From assembly GCA_900320845.1 (NCBI GenBank), contig ONTS01000017.1:1-45532 (forward strand): a DNA stretch of 45,532 nucleotides, in the 5' to 3' direction. The notes below the pieces were generated by a model that was given only the letters and a program-made list of their open reading frames with translations, searched no databases and had not been told where the DNA came from. Both the position numbers and the translations under genes were made by a program. Below are positions 16,801 to 23,986 of the stretch, piece after piece (the stretch's first letter is position 1; each line of letters opens with the position of its first letter). Source of the DNA: an uncultured Prevotellaceae bacterium. Its GTDB lineage: Bacteria; Bacteroidota; Bacteroidia; Bacteroidales; Bacteroidaceae.

Positions 16801-17028
16801 GACGGCAGTGGAGCCGGAAGAAGATAGATCGGGATCATAAGCTTCCCAGCCGTTCTCATCAACCAGTGTTCCCTCACCTCCCGGCTCAAAGATAATATCA
16901 CCGGGAGAAACAGGACCGGTGCCTGTAGTGTCGGCTACAACTGTATCGGGAACAGCCACTTGGGCAGGAAGCTGCAAACCGACAATGAGCATCAGCAAAG
17001 TACATGTAAAAACTTGTTTCCTAATCAT
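10801..17028 (-). CDS. Full-length secreted SpvB/FG-GAP/RHS polymorphic toxin A
   Basis: A 2075-residue protein. Residues 1-22 are a signal peptide. Residues ~75-380 are an SpvB/TcB-like domain (ATGNISFRLPAG, GMGWSFSGLSVITRG). Residues ~385-745 hold six FG-GAP/VCBS-type calcium-loop repeats (DLNGDGLADL, DVNGDGIADI, DYNHDGLADL, DFNGDGLVDF, DFNHDGKSDV, DFNGDGSQQL). Residues ~900-1730 are YD/RHS repeats. The RHS core (LYDPLIARFLSPDN, NRYTYCLNNP, YTDPSGE) ends near 1778. A hydrophobic Gly-rich linker leads to the toxin domain from ~1925, with Cys1945 (QDCIISAF) and His2031 (YHSANL). The layout resembles a TcB-TcC fusion, in which the RHS shell encloses the toxin. Immunity A follows 11 bases downstream. 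The toxin fold and target are inferred. Confidence 0.85.
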   Translation of the reverse strand: MIRKQVFTCTLLMLIVGLQLPAQVAVPDTVVADTTGTGPVSPGDIIFEPGGEGTLVDENGWEAYDPDLSSSGSTAVGSTPIDWNVSSLGAATGNISFRLPAGVGGVVPTLGLVYSSQGGNGIAGMGWSFSGLSVITRGARTVWHDGAARGIGYTPDDAFYLDGVRMKFVSGTKGQEGAVYCLENDPFTHIVVHGSFAAEYDDTWFEVQLRNGRTLYYGSTTASRQTFTFNGSQHTAAWYVDRQQDANGNVINYQYAKEDLFLYPSLISYGGNVHVSTGLVNTVAFTYEERSDVLPFRLGPVGGRMGKRLQGVVVKSNGETYRSYGCQYANTSSSAISLLGQIKERNGAGEELNPVWMTWYPRVTHEQAVETAALPEDGDSHIKERSYTATDLNGDGLADLIETRTYTNSDNRKTMFIYLAGIGEGGNKVYTFSDSYLVSDFSNGTDILIHGRYAIGDVNGDGIADIIRVKHDVEGDVIKRVWFTYFTYDTDSCSVVSRGVNHHSKVMRGKTPPEYVIVDINNNGIANVVLIERDKESGKYPLHLVNLHDNPEYYDYRYQRISLSSAPKRLFVGDYNHDGLADLCILYNGGYTILFNKGTSDIKDAFADDTKYSSTSFGSYDNIEQGDFNGDGLVDFLLNNIGSNHYYFALNNGDGTFQKVLAHDLNSTHGSQPYCRTVVLDFNHDGKSDVVVERHNKIVWLVSDGTQLIEKHRKYVSALNFLSTTSEVRNLLVADFNGDGSQQLMSLGVNCYDDSSADSINRLYIHSTAGYGVQTAKVQRLIDGFGRSIQYSYASLCDSSAYRRSDSQPYTQARAIIVPLAVVAQTTEGNGAAGTSTMEYRYEDLLVNRTGRGIIGFGNTTARQVERNVVNSVHTTWEETFFAPVSRTTTTGPLSATQRPTTTQNFALALQGSGHDRAYFSYPSQTTATDQYGNTTQTTYSYDTQRGLLLSEQTIFDGQQNFYRRVAYNGYAQYGLQWLPSSILRSQQHYQGDAPYSTTTTLAYDSLGRKISETTLAGTDKALTTAYQYDAVGNVLSVMPSAADISTVVQHTQYDATCRFPVRRWTVPASADHTFTYDLWGNLLTETDATDAGHPLTTAHTYNGWGQRTLITHPDGATTAYNAGWSLAAPKRYFTVENPQGRPWTKKWHDSTGRLLEEQTIGLDGRVVSTARAYNNKGEHVSTTTTTGNLSITETMTYDEWGRLTALTSSTGAERTYQYGNRTTTETLAGQPTTKTVDAWGNSLSVADADGNIIAYSYHSNGLPSEVETDGDSITLQYDIAGNRTRLRDTDAGITLTAYNALGDVLSQTDARGNVTENSYDALNRLAASTTEGITTAYTYGTSGNAAQRLVGKQRGNMGIAYVYDDMGRVVTETQSIGTEQYVTAYTYDNRGRTAQITYPGNVTVRRLYTEQGIHRKTLLQTNDGTTALWELQQDDGLLRKERLGTQLTLLTQRDSRGFLTAQQMQKSGASPYANPQTLHALSYAYDGTTGNLTSRQGVNGTEQENFTYDALDRLTEVYTTSGAGDMETEYEANGNIGYKTGIGSYLYDTQKLHAVVQTSQMPAIGEERRKVQDIAYNPHGMPAFVEEGGNTLTLYYGPDNQRWQTTLMTDGAIGKTLRFLGDYEVVDSGGVQREYWYVADGVVLYRESPSGSISTGDPTPLYALQDHLSSYLRLYTDDGTEVFSAEYDAWGRQTARHIAQTSLPSSLSAFTFHRGYTGHEMLPEFGLINMNGRLYDPLIARFLSPDNYVQLPDNAQNFNRYTYCLNNPLKYTDPSGESIIGALIGVLGFAYFNSLAANISFTSSQQTNPFNPLNWNWQSAGTYFSIATSALNGLTSFGVLNFGIPGIIPNGFLQAGINVASNGLSNVLQGNQFFNGWVFPAVSGFLSGALSGYSLAQAKGLNYWWGNRIRYNRTAWSLINTNKPDFVVKYEYLIKVNSNKVQDCIISAFAGAEETLGGKRTYAYFSENLRYVEDKGVYLNLDEYEELLNTYFGGYREIKTTDLKNHGFFQAVKEGKGVINAFMDCRDQYHSANLTKIKVFINNPNLSKFYFSTPDFNGSFIRWSNSINLFLLRK

Positions 17029-17075
17029 GGCATCTATTTTTTCTAAGAATATATAAGTAGGAATATGTCTGTTTG

Positions 17076-17457
17076 TCAGTCAACATCTATTTCACCTACA
17101 TGCAGGTTTCTTCCGTTGGAATATGCGTATATGTCGTAGTGACCCGGTGCAAGATTGCTGATATCGAACTGCAAGGTGCTGTGCGTGAAGTCCAGCATTC
17201 CGCTCATCACCGCCATGTCTTCGCGATATACCGTCACCTCTATCAGGACGCTCCGTCGTCCCGCCGATGAGGGTGAATTCCACCTCACTCTGACTCCCGT
17301 CGTAATCGCCGACAAGAAGACTGCCGTCAGACAGCCCGGTGATGGGACGCACTCTGACATCAACTTGGCTTTACGTCTTCCTCAAAGATGGATATGCAGC
17401 ATTTGACAACACTGAAACACCCACAAAGGCAAGCGTCAGAAGCAGGAGCTTATGTCT
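17076..17457 (-). pseudogene. Decayed small secreted protein, DUF3244-like
   Basis: From a GTG at 17457 the reverse strand reads a signal peptide (RHKLLLLTLAFVGVSVLSNA) and then hits TAA at about 17369-17371. The same frame goes on as RPITGLSDGSLLVGDYDGSQ and EVEFTLIGG, then shifts near 17260 to another frame that finishes the protein: VLIEVTVYRED, LQFDISNLAPGHYDIYAYSN, GEIDVD. The content matches small Bacteroidota secreted proteins of the DUF3244 type, with a beta-sandwich ending in G.Y.I......G....G.f. One stop and one shift make it a pseudogene. It sits 48 bases upstream of the RHS start. Confidence 0.6.
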
Positions 17458-17786
17458 CACAACAATCTTTTTTGATGATTACACATACAAAGATAATAAT
17501 AATATTATTGACTTCCAAGAGAAATCTGTTACATTTGACGTTGTCTTAATGGCAAGAACAGCACAAAATATCTTACTATAAATCAAAAAGATATGACTAT
17601 GTTTATGTATTTGCTATTTATTTTCTGTAATAATGAGCCAAAAATACGTTATTTTGTCCTAAAAAGTGTATTTGTTTTATTACAATCTCATATCTTTGTG
17701 CAGAAAACATAGCTAACCATGATGATTGGTGACGATAAAAACATGCCCTCTGCATTTCTGATAGCTACCATTATATTATATAAAGG
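17458..17786. other. Intergenic region between two decayed divergent genes
   Basis: AT-rich sequence with no open frame that looks real. It contains the putative plus-strand promoter at 17671-17698 for the TPR regulator remnant. I saw no clear -7 box facing the RHS operon in the 17029-17075 gap or here, so the promoter of the toxin operon is not identified. Confidence 0.5.
17671..17698 (+). promoter_or_regulatory. Putative Bacteroidota promoter of the TPR regulator remnant
   Basis: TATCTTTG at 17691-17698 matches the -7 consensus TAnnTTTG; TTTG at 17671-17674 is a -33 candidate with a 16-base gap, shorter than the usual ~19. The start codon at 17787 lies about 80 bases downstream. Confidence 0.45.
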
Positions 17787-18784
17787 ATGTATCGTAATAA
17801 GTGTTTTCGATTTTTTGGCTTTGTAATATGGAGTATTCTTGTCACGCTTACATACATATCGTGTGACAGGCATGTCAACAATCCCGTTCTTTCAGAAGTG
17901 GACACCCTGCTATCACATCAGCAATACGACAGTGCCTACTCCTTGTTGCAACAATGGCACGACACGGAAGTGTCACCATCGGAAGCCGACGAGGCATACT
18001 ATGGGCTTTTGCTCACAGTGTCAGCACAAACTGAGGATGTACTTCACATCCGACTCCATCATCAGTGCAAGCCTCAACTATTATACAACCCACCCTAAAG
18101 AGAAAGACAAACTGCTGAGAGCTACATACTATACCGGCATGGCACGGAGTGACATAGGACATAATGAAGAAGCTCTGGAGCTTAGCCTGAAGGCTGGAAC
18201 AATGGCAAAGGAACTGGGAAACAAGAATATGGAGATGGAGGCATACATCTACACAGCATATATCCACGGACTGGCAAACAATTTCCGTCAGGCACTGCGG
18301 TATGAATTCAAGGCGCTGGATATTGCCAAAGCCACTGGAAACAAGCGCAGGGAAGGGTTCTGCTACAACGAGCTGTGCAGCTACTACGAACTGATGGGAT
18401 GATGGACAGCTGCATGTACTACTCGAACAAGATGATAGAACACATCAAGTACCAAGATGAATACGACAAGATGTTCTACTATGACAACGCTGACGAAAAT
18501 AATGTAACATGGTGTGGAACTGTACGAAAAAGTGAACAGCAACGCAAGCCTCTCGTGGACAAGTGACGACATGGACAGTTTTTTTCCTGATCTGCCGTGT
18601 GCGTCATGCGGAAGTGATGGAAGAGTTCGACAAGCACATCAGCTCCCGGGCACGTACGTCGAAAATGTTTGTACTGCTGCACAAACTGGGAAAGAACGAA
18701 GAGGAGCTGCGCGACATCATGAAGATGGGAAAAAACTCCTTCAGCACAATGAAAAACCGCATGAAGAAGTATGTAGACATGTAG
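17787..18784 (+). pseudogene. Decayed TPR-containing regulator with C-terminal HTH
   Basis: The first frame (from ATG 17787) gives a lipoprotein-like leader (FGFVIWSILVTLTYISC) and the start of a TPR protein (LLSHQQYDSAYSLLQQW). Near 18030 the frame shifts and continues with TPR helices (YYTGMARSDIGHNEEALELS, RQALRYEFKALDIAKATGN). It shifts again near 18400 (MDSCMYYSNKMIEHIK) and at least once more near 18510-18600. It ends with LGKNEEELRDIMKMGKNSF and MKNRMKKYVDM, which resembles the C-terminal helix-turn-helix of Bacteroidota TPR regulators. The transmembrane segment expected before the HTH has been lost. At least three shifts make it inactive. It is divergent from the toxin operon and the DUF3244-like gene, and may once have controlled them. 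Confidence 0.7.
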
Positions 18785-18827
18785 GGTGTGCGGCAGAAGG
18801 CGGCATTTGCCGCGACGGCATATGGTT

Positions 18828-19334
18828 TCACCTTTCTATCTTTTTTGCCTTGAGCGTTATTACCTCGCAATCGGTCATGCGGCTGCCGTCGACGATGAGT
18901 CTCACGAGTGTACGTTCAGGCTGCCAGCCGTAGGTGCCCGCCGCGCCGGGATTGATGTGCAGGAGGTTGAGGGTGCTGTCGTACTTTATCTTGAGTATGT
19001 GTGAGTGTCCCGCTATGAACAGTTGCGGCGGATTGGCATACAGACGGCGGGCGATGGAGGCATCGTATCTGCCCGGATAGCCGCCTATGTGTTTCATCAG
19101 CACGTCTACGTCCTCACATTTCCATCGCAATATCTCGGGATATTGGCGGCGTATGTCGGCACCGTCGATGTTGCCATGCACGGCACGCAAAGGACGGAAG
19201 GCAGCCAGACGGTCGGCTACTTCCATCGTGCCGATGTCGCCGGCATGCCATATCTCATCACAACACTCGAAGTGTTGCAGATAGCGGTCGTCCCAACAGC
19301 CGTGGGTGTCGCTGAGTATTCCTATTATCTTCAT
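18828..19334 (-). CDS. YfcE/MJ0936-type metallophosphoesterase
   Basis: A 168-residue calcineurin-like phosphoesterase of the YfcE family. The metal-binding motifs are all present: SDTHG (Asp9/His11), HAGDIG, VHGNID and the C-terminal GHSHILKI, followed by NPGA. Family members hydrolyse phosphodiesters in the cytoplasm with two metal ions; the natural substrate is generally unknown. The gene follows umuC by 29 bases on the same strand and is probably the last gene of the rnhB-umuD-umuC operon. It converges with the decayed TPR regulator. The length is normal for the family and the ATG at 19334 is the only sensible start. Confidence 0.9.
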   Translation of the reverse strand: MKIIGILSDTHGCWDDRYLQHFECCDEIWHAGDIGTMEVADRLAAFRPLRAVHGNIDGADIRRQYPEILRWKCEDVDVLMKHIGGYPGRYDASIARRLYANPPQLFIAGHSHILKIKYDSTLNLLHINPGAAGTYGWQPERTLVRLIVDGSRMTDCEVITLKAKKIER

Positions 19335-19363
19335 GGTTATGTGTTATTTGCAGCACTTTCTTC

Positions 19364-20662
19364 TCATTTCAACTGTATGATGTCTGCCCATCGCGTAGTG
19401 GGGTTCTTGCTTCTGTAGGCGTGGCGCATGGCATTGGCAAATACATCTGCCTTGCCTTGTCCGCCCTGGCGCGTGTATTGTTGGGTGGCAATGACGAGTG
19501 TCTCCGAGCCATACTGCTTGTTCACGCGGTCGACGACGCTGTCAAGACGTTTAAGACGCGCGAAGCGTTCGGCGTCGAAGTCTACGAAGTTGGTCTGTAT
19601 GGCGCTGTCGGATGTGATGCCCATGACGATGACACCTGCCTTTTTATAATGGCAACCGCGACGAAACGCGCGGGTCAAGGCTTCGTTGGCAGCTTTCAGC
19701 AGCAGCGTCGTGCTGTTGGTGGGAGTCAGCAGATGCACCTCGGCAAAACCGTTATGCTGCGGCATGTCCTCACGGAACGGACCGGTCTGGACAAACACCG
19801 CCACCACCGATGCCACGGTATGCTGACGACGCAGCTTCTCTGCGCAACGGGCAGTGTAGTTCGCCACATTCGTACGAAGCTCGTTGATGTCGGTTATAAG
19901 AGTGGCGAAGCTGCGACTGGTGCAGATAGACTGCTTCTTTGCCCAGGTCTCATTGGGTACACAGTCGATGCATTGCAGTTCTTTCCACGTGCGGAGCAAC
20001 ACCTTATTGTTGAAGTACATACGCAACCATGTCTCACTCTTGGAGGCAAAGTCGTACGCCGTCTCTACACCGAGCTCGCGCAGACGGGCGCCATAGCGTC
20101 TGCCCACGCCCCACACGTCGTCGACGGGATAGAGCTGCAGCGCCTTCGTGCGCTGTTGTGGCGTTGCTATCAGGCAGCTATGGCGGTAACCTTTGTAGTG
20201 TTTGGCGAAGTGCGATGCCACCTTTGCCAAGGTTTTCGTCGATCCTATGCCCACGCTGACGGGTACACCTACCTGTCTGAGCACACTGTTGTGCATGTCT
20301 TCGCCCCACTGCTTCAATCGTGGCAGGTCGTCGTCGAGAAAGTAGACAAAGCACTCGTCTATACTATAGCGGAAATAGGAAGGGGCAGACTTGCGTATGA
20401 GCGACATCACACGGGCGGTAAGCTCGCCATAGAGCTCGTAGTTGGAAGAGAATACCGCTATCTTATTACGCGGAAACCGCTGCTCAAGCTGATAATACGG
20501 TGTGCCTGCCTTGATGCCCAAACGCTTGGCTTCCTCGGAGCGAGCCACCACGCAGCCGTCGTTGTTAGACAGCACCACAACGGGCTTGCCTTTCAGCTCA
20601 GGACGAAACACACGCTCGCAGGAGACGTAACAGTTATCGCAATCTACAACAGCGTAATACAT
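19364..20662 (-). CDS. umuC: DNA polymerase V catalytic subunit UmuC
   Basis: A 432-residue Y-family polymerase, the lesion-bypass enzyme that works with processed UmuD. The palm motif VDCDNCYVSCERVF at the start supplies the first catalytic Asp. NNDGCVVARSEEAKRLG and the second catalytic site YSIDECFV are intact. A helix-hairpin-helix region (VWGVGRRYGARLRELGV) and little-finger segments follow. The full length is normal for UmuC. The start ATG at 20662 (MYYAVVDCDNC) is the family's usual beginning. It follows umuD by 33 bases. No SOS operator was identified, as the Bacteroidota LexA site is not obvious here. Confidence 0.95.
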   Translation of the reverse strand: MYYAVVDCDNCYVSCERVFRPELKGKPVVVLSNNDGCVVARSEEAKRLGIKAGTPYYQLEQRFPRNKIAVFSSNYELYGELTARVMSLIRKSAPSYFRYSIDECFVYFLDDDLPRLKQWGEDMHNSVLRQVGVPVSVGIGSTKTLAKVASHFAKHYKGYRHSCLIATPQQRTKALQLYPVDDVWGVGRRYGARLRELGVETAYDFASKSETWLRMYFNNKVLLRTWKELQCIDCVPNETWAKKQSICTSRSFATLITDINELRTNVANYTARCAEKLRRQHTVASVVAVFVQTGPFREDMPQHNGFAEVHLLTPTNSTTLLLKAANEALTRAFRRGCHYKKAGVIVMGITSDSAIQTNFVDFDAERFARLKRLDSVVDRVNKQYGSETLVIATQQYTRQGGQGKADVFANAMRHAYRSKNPTTRWADIIQLK

Positions 20663-20695
20663 GATGACGGGTGAGAAATAAGAATGGTTGATACC

Positions 20696-21130
20696 CTATC
20701 GCCAGGCTTTGATGGTGTACACCACTACGCCGAACAGCTCGAGATGCTGCGTATTGTCCACACGTATCGGCGCATATTTGCTGTTGGCAGGCAGCAGCTG
20801 TACATAGCCTTTATCTTTATGAGACAGGTCCAACTGCTTGATGGTAAACTCATTGTCTACCGCTGCCACGACAATGTCGCCATGACGTGGATCGAGGGCA
20901 CGGTCGATGACGGCAATATCGCCCTCGTCGAGACCGAGGTCGGTCATAGAGTCGCCGGCAATACGCCCGTAGTAGGTGGCCTCGGGATGACGGATGAGGT
21001 CACGATGGAAGTCTAACGTGTCGTGCAGATAGTCTTCGGCAGGACTGGGAAAGCCCGCCTTGATATTGGAAGCGTACAGCAACGGCATACTGCTCGAGAA
21101 GTCACCGGGTATGATGTGGATGTCGGACAT
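20696..21130 (-). CDS. umuD: UmuD-type autopeptidase (LexA/S24 family)
   Basis: A protein of about 144 residues, starting at ATG 21130 (MSDIHIIPGDFSSSMPLLYA). The upstream in-frame extension runs into rnhB and is rejected. The S24 catalytic serine is in AGDSMTDLGLDEGD and the lysine in DNEFTIKQLDL. The N-terminal ASNIKAGFPSPAEDYL carries the Ala-Gly-type cleavage region seen in UmuD (here AGFPSP). RecA-stimulated self-cleavage activates it as the partner of UmuC. It starts 22 bases after the rnhB stop and is followed by umuC, so the three form an operon. A plus-strand open frame antisense to it is a shadow. Confidence 0.92.
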   Translation of the reverse strand: MSDIHIIPGDFSSSMPLLYASNIKAGFPSPAEDYLHDTLDFHRDLIRHPEATYYGRIAGDSMTDLGLDEGDIAVIDRALDPRHGDIVVAAVDNEFTIKQLDLSHKDKGYVQLLPANSKYAPIRVDNTQHLELFGVVVYTIKAWR

Positions 21131-21152
21131 GGCGGAAGGAGGGATTAAGTGG

Positions 21153-21776
21153 TTATCCGAAGGGTAGAGAGAGCTCCTCAGCCGGTAGCAACTGGAAGGT
21201 GCGACGGTGAACAGGCGAAGGACCATAGGCGCGTATGGCGTCGCGATGACGCTGTGTGGGGTAGCCTTTGTTCGACGCCCAGTCGTACTGCGGATATTCA
21301 AGCGCCAGCTCGTTCATGTAGTCGTCGCGGTAGGTCTTCGCCAAGATGCTGGCGGCAGCTATGGAGAGATACTTTCCGTCGCCCTTCACAATGGTAGCAA
21401 AGGGCAACGAGTGGTAAGGCTTGAAACGGTTGCCGTCGACGATGATGGCACCAGGACGTACCTTCAGCGCATCGAGGGCGCGATGCATGGCGAGGATGGA
21501 AGCGTTCAGGATGTTGATATTGTCTATCTCTTCGGCTGTCACAATGCCCAATGCCCACGCCACAGCATCGCGTTCTATCTCCTTGCGCAACGCATAACGG
21601 CGACGCTCGCTGAGCTGTTTGGAGTCGTTGAGAACGGCATTTTCGTAGTCGGAAGGCAAAATGACGGCAGCGGCAAACACACTGCCTGCCAGACAGCCGC
21701 GACCGGCCTCGTCACAGCCAGCCTCGACAACACCGTCGTGATAACAACTCTTCAACATAGAAATGGATTTGGACAT
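21153..21776 (-). CDS. rnhB: Ribonuclease HII
   Basis: RNase HII cleaves the RNA strand of RNA-DNA hybrids and removes single ribonucleotides from DNA. The active-site motif EAGCDEAGRGCLAGSV near the start gives the Asp-Glu pair. The further acidic residues lie in LNDSKQLS, VDGNRF and KTYRD. The end (KGYPTQRHRDAIRAYGPSPV followed by HRRTF) is typical. Family starts lie just before CYHDGVVEAGCDEAG, so I use the Met at 21776 (MSKSISMLKSC), with Met at 21758 equally possible. The open frame reaching to 21932 would add over 50 unrelated residues overlapping the dnaG promoter. It is first gene of the umuDC operon and divergent from dnaG. Confidence 0.93.
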   Translation of the reverse strand: MSKSISMLKSCYHDGVVEAGCDEAGRGCLAGSVFAAAVILPSDYENAVLNDSKQLSERRRYALRKEIERDAVAWALGIVTAEEIDNINILNASILAMHRALDALKVRPGAIIVDGNRFKPYHSLPFATIVKGDGKYLSIAAASILAKTYRDDYMNELALEYPQYDWASNKGYPTQRHRDAIRAYGPSPVHRRTFQLLPAEELSLPFG

Positions 21777-21939
21777 CTGACAAAGGAAATGATATAGAAT
21801 GCAATAATACGAATTTTTGCCCAAACCACATGTATCTTCCCGCAGAAAATGTGTCCACCCTACACACACTGCTTCAGTATGGGGTTTCTTCCATACGATT
21901 ATTCGGCTGCCTTTGTGTTTTTCTCTGCGCAATTATCAC

Positions 21940-21947
21940 TACCTTTG
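21940..21947 (+). promoter_or_regulatory. -7 box of dnaG
   Basis: TACCTTTG matches TAnnTTTG. Only 7 bases separate it from the dnaG ATG at 21955, so the transcript probably begins at or next to the start codon. A -33 TTTG at 21912-21915 is farther away than usual (24-base gap). Confidence 0.55.
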
Positions 21948-21954
21948 CACCTAT

Positions 21955-23967
21955 ATGATAGACCGCCAGACGATAGATAAGATTATGGACGCTGCCAACA
22001 TTGTTGAGGTGGTGTCTGACTTTGTCTCACTCCAGAAACGAGGGACGAGCTATAAGGGCCTGTGCCCCTTCCACGACGACACCACTCCTTCCTTCTCGGT
22101 GTCGCCCTCGCGAGGCGTCTATAAGTGCTTCGCCTGCGGAAAGGCAGGCAATGCTGTGGGATTCATCATGGAACACGAACAGATGACATACCCCGAGGCG
22201 CTGCGATACCTGGCTAAGAAGTATCACATAGAGATTGCCGAGCGCGAACTGACTCCCGAGGAGCGCGAGGCGCAGAATGACCGCGAGAGCATGTTCATCG
22301 TCAACGAATGGGCTGCACGCTATTTCCACGACATCTTACTCAACGACACCGACGGAAAGGCTATCGGACTACAGTACCTGCGCAGCCGAGGTATACGCGA
22401 CGACATCATTGAACGCTTTCAACTGGGATTCGCACCTAAACAACGGTTCTCCATGGGCAAGAAAGCCATGAAAGAGGGCTACAACAAGCGCTTCCTCATA
22501 CAGACTGGACTGTGCTTTGAACGAACTACAAACAATGCCGACAGCAGTCCAGACAGTGATGCCGAGGACGACGCAAAGAAAAGCGACAACAATCTCATTG
22601 ACCGCTTCGCAGGACGTGTCATATTCCCCTGGCTGAGCATCAGCGGAAAATTTATCGCCTTCGGAGGGCGACTGCTTGATGCACGAACCAAAGGCGTGGC
22701 ACAGAAATACGTCAATTCGCCCGACAGCGACATCTATCATAAGGACCACGAGCTCTACGGCATCTATCAAGCCAAGAAAAGCATATCAAAAGAAGACCGC
22801 GTCTATATGGTAGAGGGCTACACCGACGTCATTGCCATGCACCAATGCGGCATCGAGAATGTCGTGGCAAACTCGGGTACGGCGCTGAGCGTATACCAGA
22901 TAAAGCTCTTGCGGCGATTCACACAGAACGTCACACTGCTATACGACGGCGACGAAGCCGGCATACACGCCGCACTGCGAGGTACCGACATGATGCTGGA
23001 AGAGGGTATGAACGTAAAAGTGCTGCTCTTGCCAAAAGATGAAGACCCAGATAGCTTCGCAAGAAAAAATACGGCTGAACAGTTCAGACAATATATTAAG
23101 GAACACGAGCAGGATTTCCTCGTGTTCAAGACCGAATACTTGCTCAAAGGCGTCACCGACCCTATTCAACGCTCGCAAGCCATCATCGACATCATAGGCA
23201 GCATCGCTGTCATCAAAGACCAGATAGTAAGGGCTACCTATGTGCAGGAGTGTGCACGACGCATTGGCATACACGAAAGCGCGCTCATTGCAGAAATGAA
23301 CAAAATCATCGAACGCAACATCGACAACCGCAACAAGCTGCAACAACGCACACAACAACCTGCCCAAACACCGACAGCACCACCCAACCCGCAGGCACTA
23401 AAGCCACACACACAACCCTTCAGACCCAAAGTGGAAGACGAAGTGGAACGATGTATCATACAACAAGTGATACGCAAGGGCGAGCTTATCGTGGTTACAG
23501 CTGAAGAAAATGCCGACGCCGACACACAAGGAGCACTCAACGTAGCTCAATACATTTACCAGAGCCTGTCCATCGACGAACTGTCATTCTCTAATCCGCT
23601 CTACAACACCATCCTCAAAGAAGCTGTAGAGCAGAGCAACAATCCCGACTTTAAGGCTGAAAACTACTTCACACGCCATCCCGACATCAATATCAGTTCC
23701 CTGGCTGCACAGCTGGTAACGGAGGAATATACACTCTCCGAAAGGCTGAAAATGGAACTGACAGAGCAATCACTCCTGGTAATGGTCGATCATCTATTGC
23801 TTGACTTCAGACTGCGATATGTCAACAACAAGATGAAACAGCTACAGCTACACCTCAGTCAATGTATGGACGACGAGGAGGAAACCGACAAGACGCTCCA
23901 AAGCATACTACAGCTGCAGACGCTGCGCAATGCTATTGCCAAAAGATTGGGACGCAATTTTATGTAG
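21955..23967 (+). CDS. dnaG: DNA primase DnaG
   Basis: A 670-residue replicative primase that makes RNA primers for Okazaki fragments. The zinc-binding domain is intact (Cys37 and His40 in LCPFHDD; Cys58 and Cys61 in KCFACGKAG). The catalytic core follows: GRVIFPWLSISGKFIAFGGR, the TOPRIM glutamate in MVEGYTDVIAMHQ, and the acidic LLYDGDEAG. A Pro/Gln-rich hinge (about residues 480-505) leads to the helicase-binding C-terminal domain. The start is placed at MIDRQTIDKIMDAANIVEVV, the family consensus; the longer frame from 21817 runs back through the promoter. It converges with the chromate-transporter genes, leaving only 20 bases between the ends. Confidence 0.96.
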   Translation: MIDRQTIDKIMDAANIVEVVSDFVSLQKRGTSYKGLCPFHDDTTPSFSVSPSRGVYKCFACGKAGNAVGFIMEHEQMTYPEALRYLAKKYHIEIAERELTPEEREAQNDRESMFIVNEWAARYFHDILLNDTDGKAIGLQYLRSRGIRDDIIERFQLGFAPKQRFSMGKKAMKEGYNKRFLIQTGLCFERTTNNADSSPDSDAEDDAKKSDNNLIDRFAGRVIFPWLSISGKFIAFGGRLLDARTKGVAQKYVNSPDSDIYHKDHELYGIYQAKKSISKEDRVYMVEGYTDVIAMHQCGIENVVANSGTALSVYQIKLLRRFTQNVTLLYDGDEAGIHAALRGTDMMLEEGMNVKVLLLPKDEDPDSFARKNTAEQFRQYIKEHEQDFLVFKTEYLLKGVTDPIQRSQAIIDIIGSIAVIKDQIVRATYVQECARRIGIHESALIAEMNKIIERNIDNRNKLQQRTQQPAQTPTAPPNPQALKPHTQPFRPKVEDEVERCIIQQVIRKGELIVVTAEENADADTQGALNVAQYIYQSLSIDELSFSNPLYNTILKEAVEQSNNPDFKAENYFTRHPDINISSLAAQLVTEEYTLSERLKMELTEQSLLVMVDHLLLDFRLRYVNNKMKQLQLHLSQCMDDEEETDKTLQSILQLQTLRNAIAKRLGRNFM

Positions 23968-23986
23968 AACGGGTACACACCGCTCA

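Noticed and set aside
11700-16900. CRISPR or tandem DNA repeats in the RHS region
   Set aside because: The periodicity comes from YD-repeat protein units of varying sequence; there are no identical direct repeats with unique spacers anywhere in the window.
1-17028. Prophage or integrative element
   Set aside because: No integrase, capsid, tail, relaxase or attachment-site pair was seen; the array looks like a chromosomal toxin locus with only IS remnants.
19421-20674. 417-codon plus-strand open frame opposite umuC
   Set aside because: The minus strand encodes UmuC with all motifs; the opposite frame is a shadow with no recognisable protein.
21817-21954. Longer dnaG start
   Set aside because: The extra 46 residues are unlike DnaG and would be translated through the likely promoter; MIDRQTIDKIMDAANIV is the family start.
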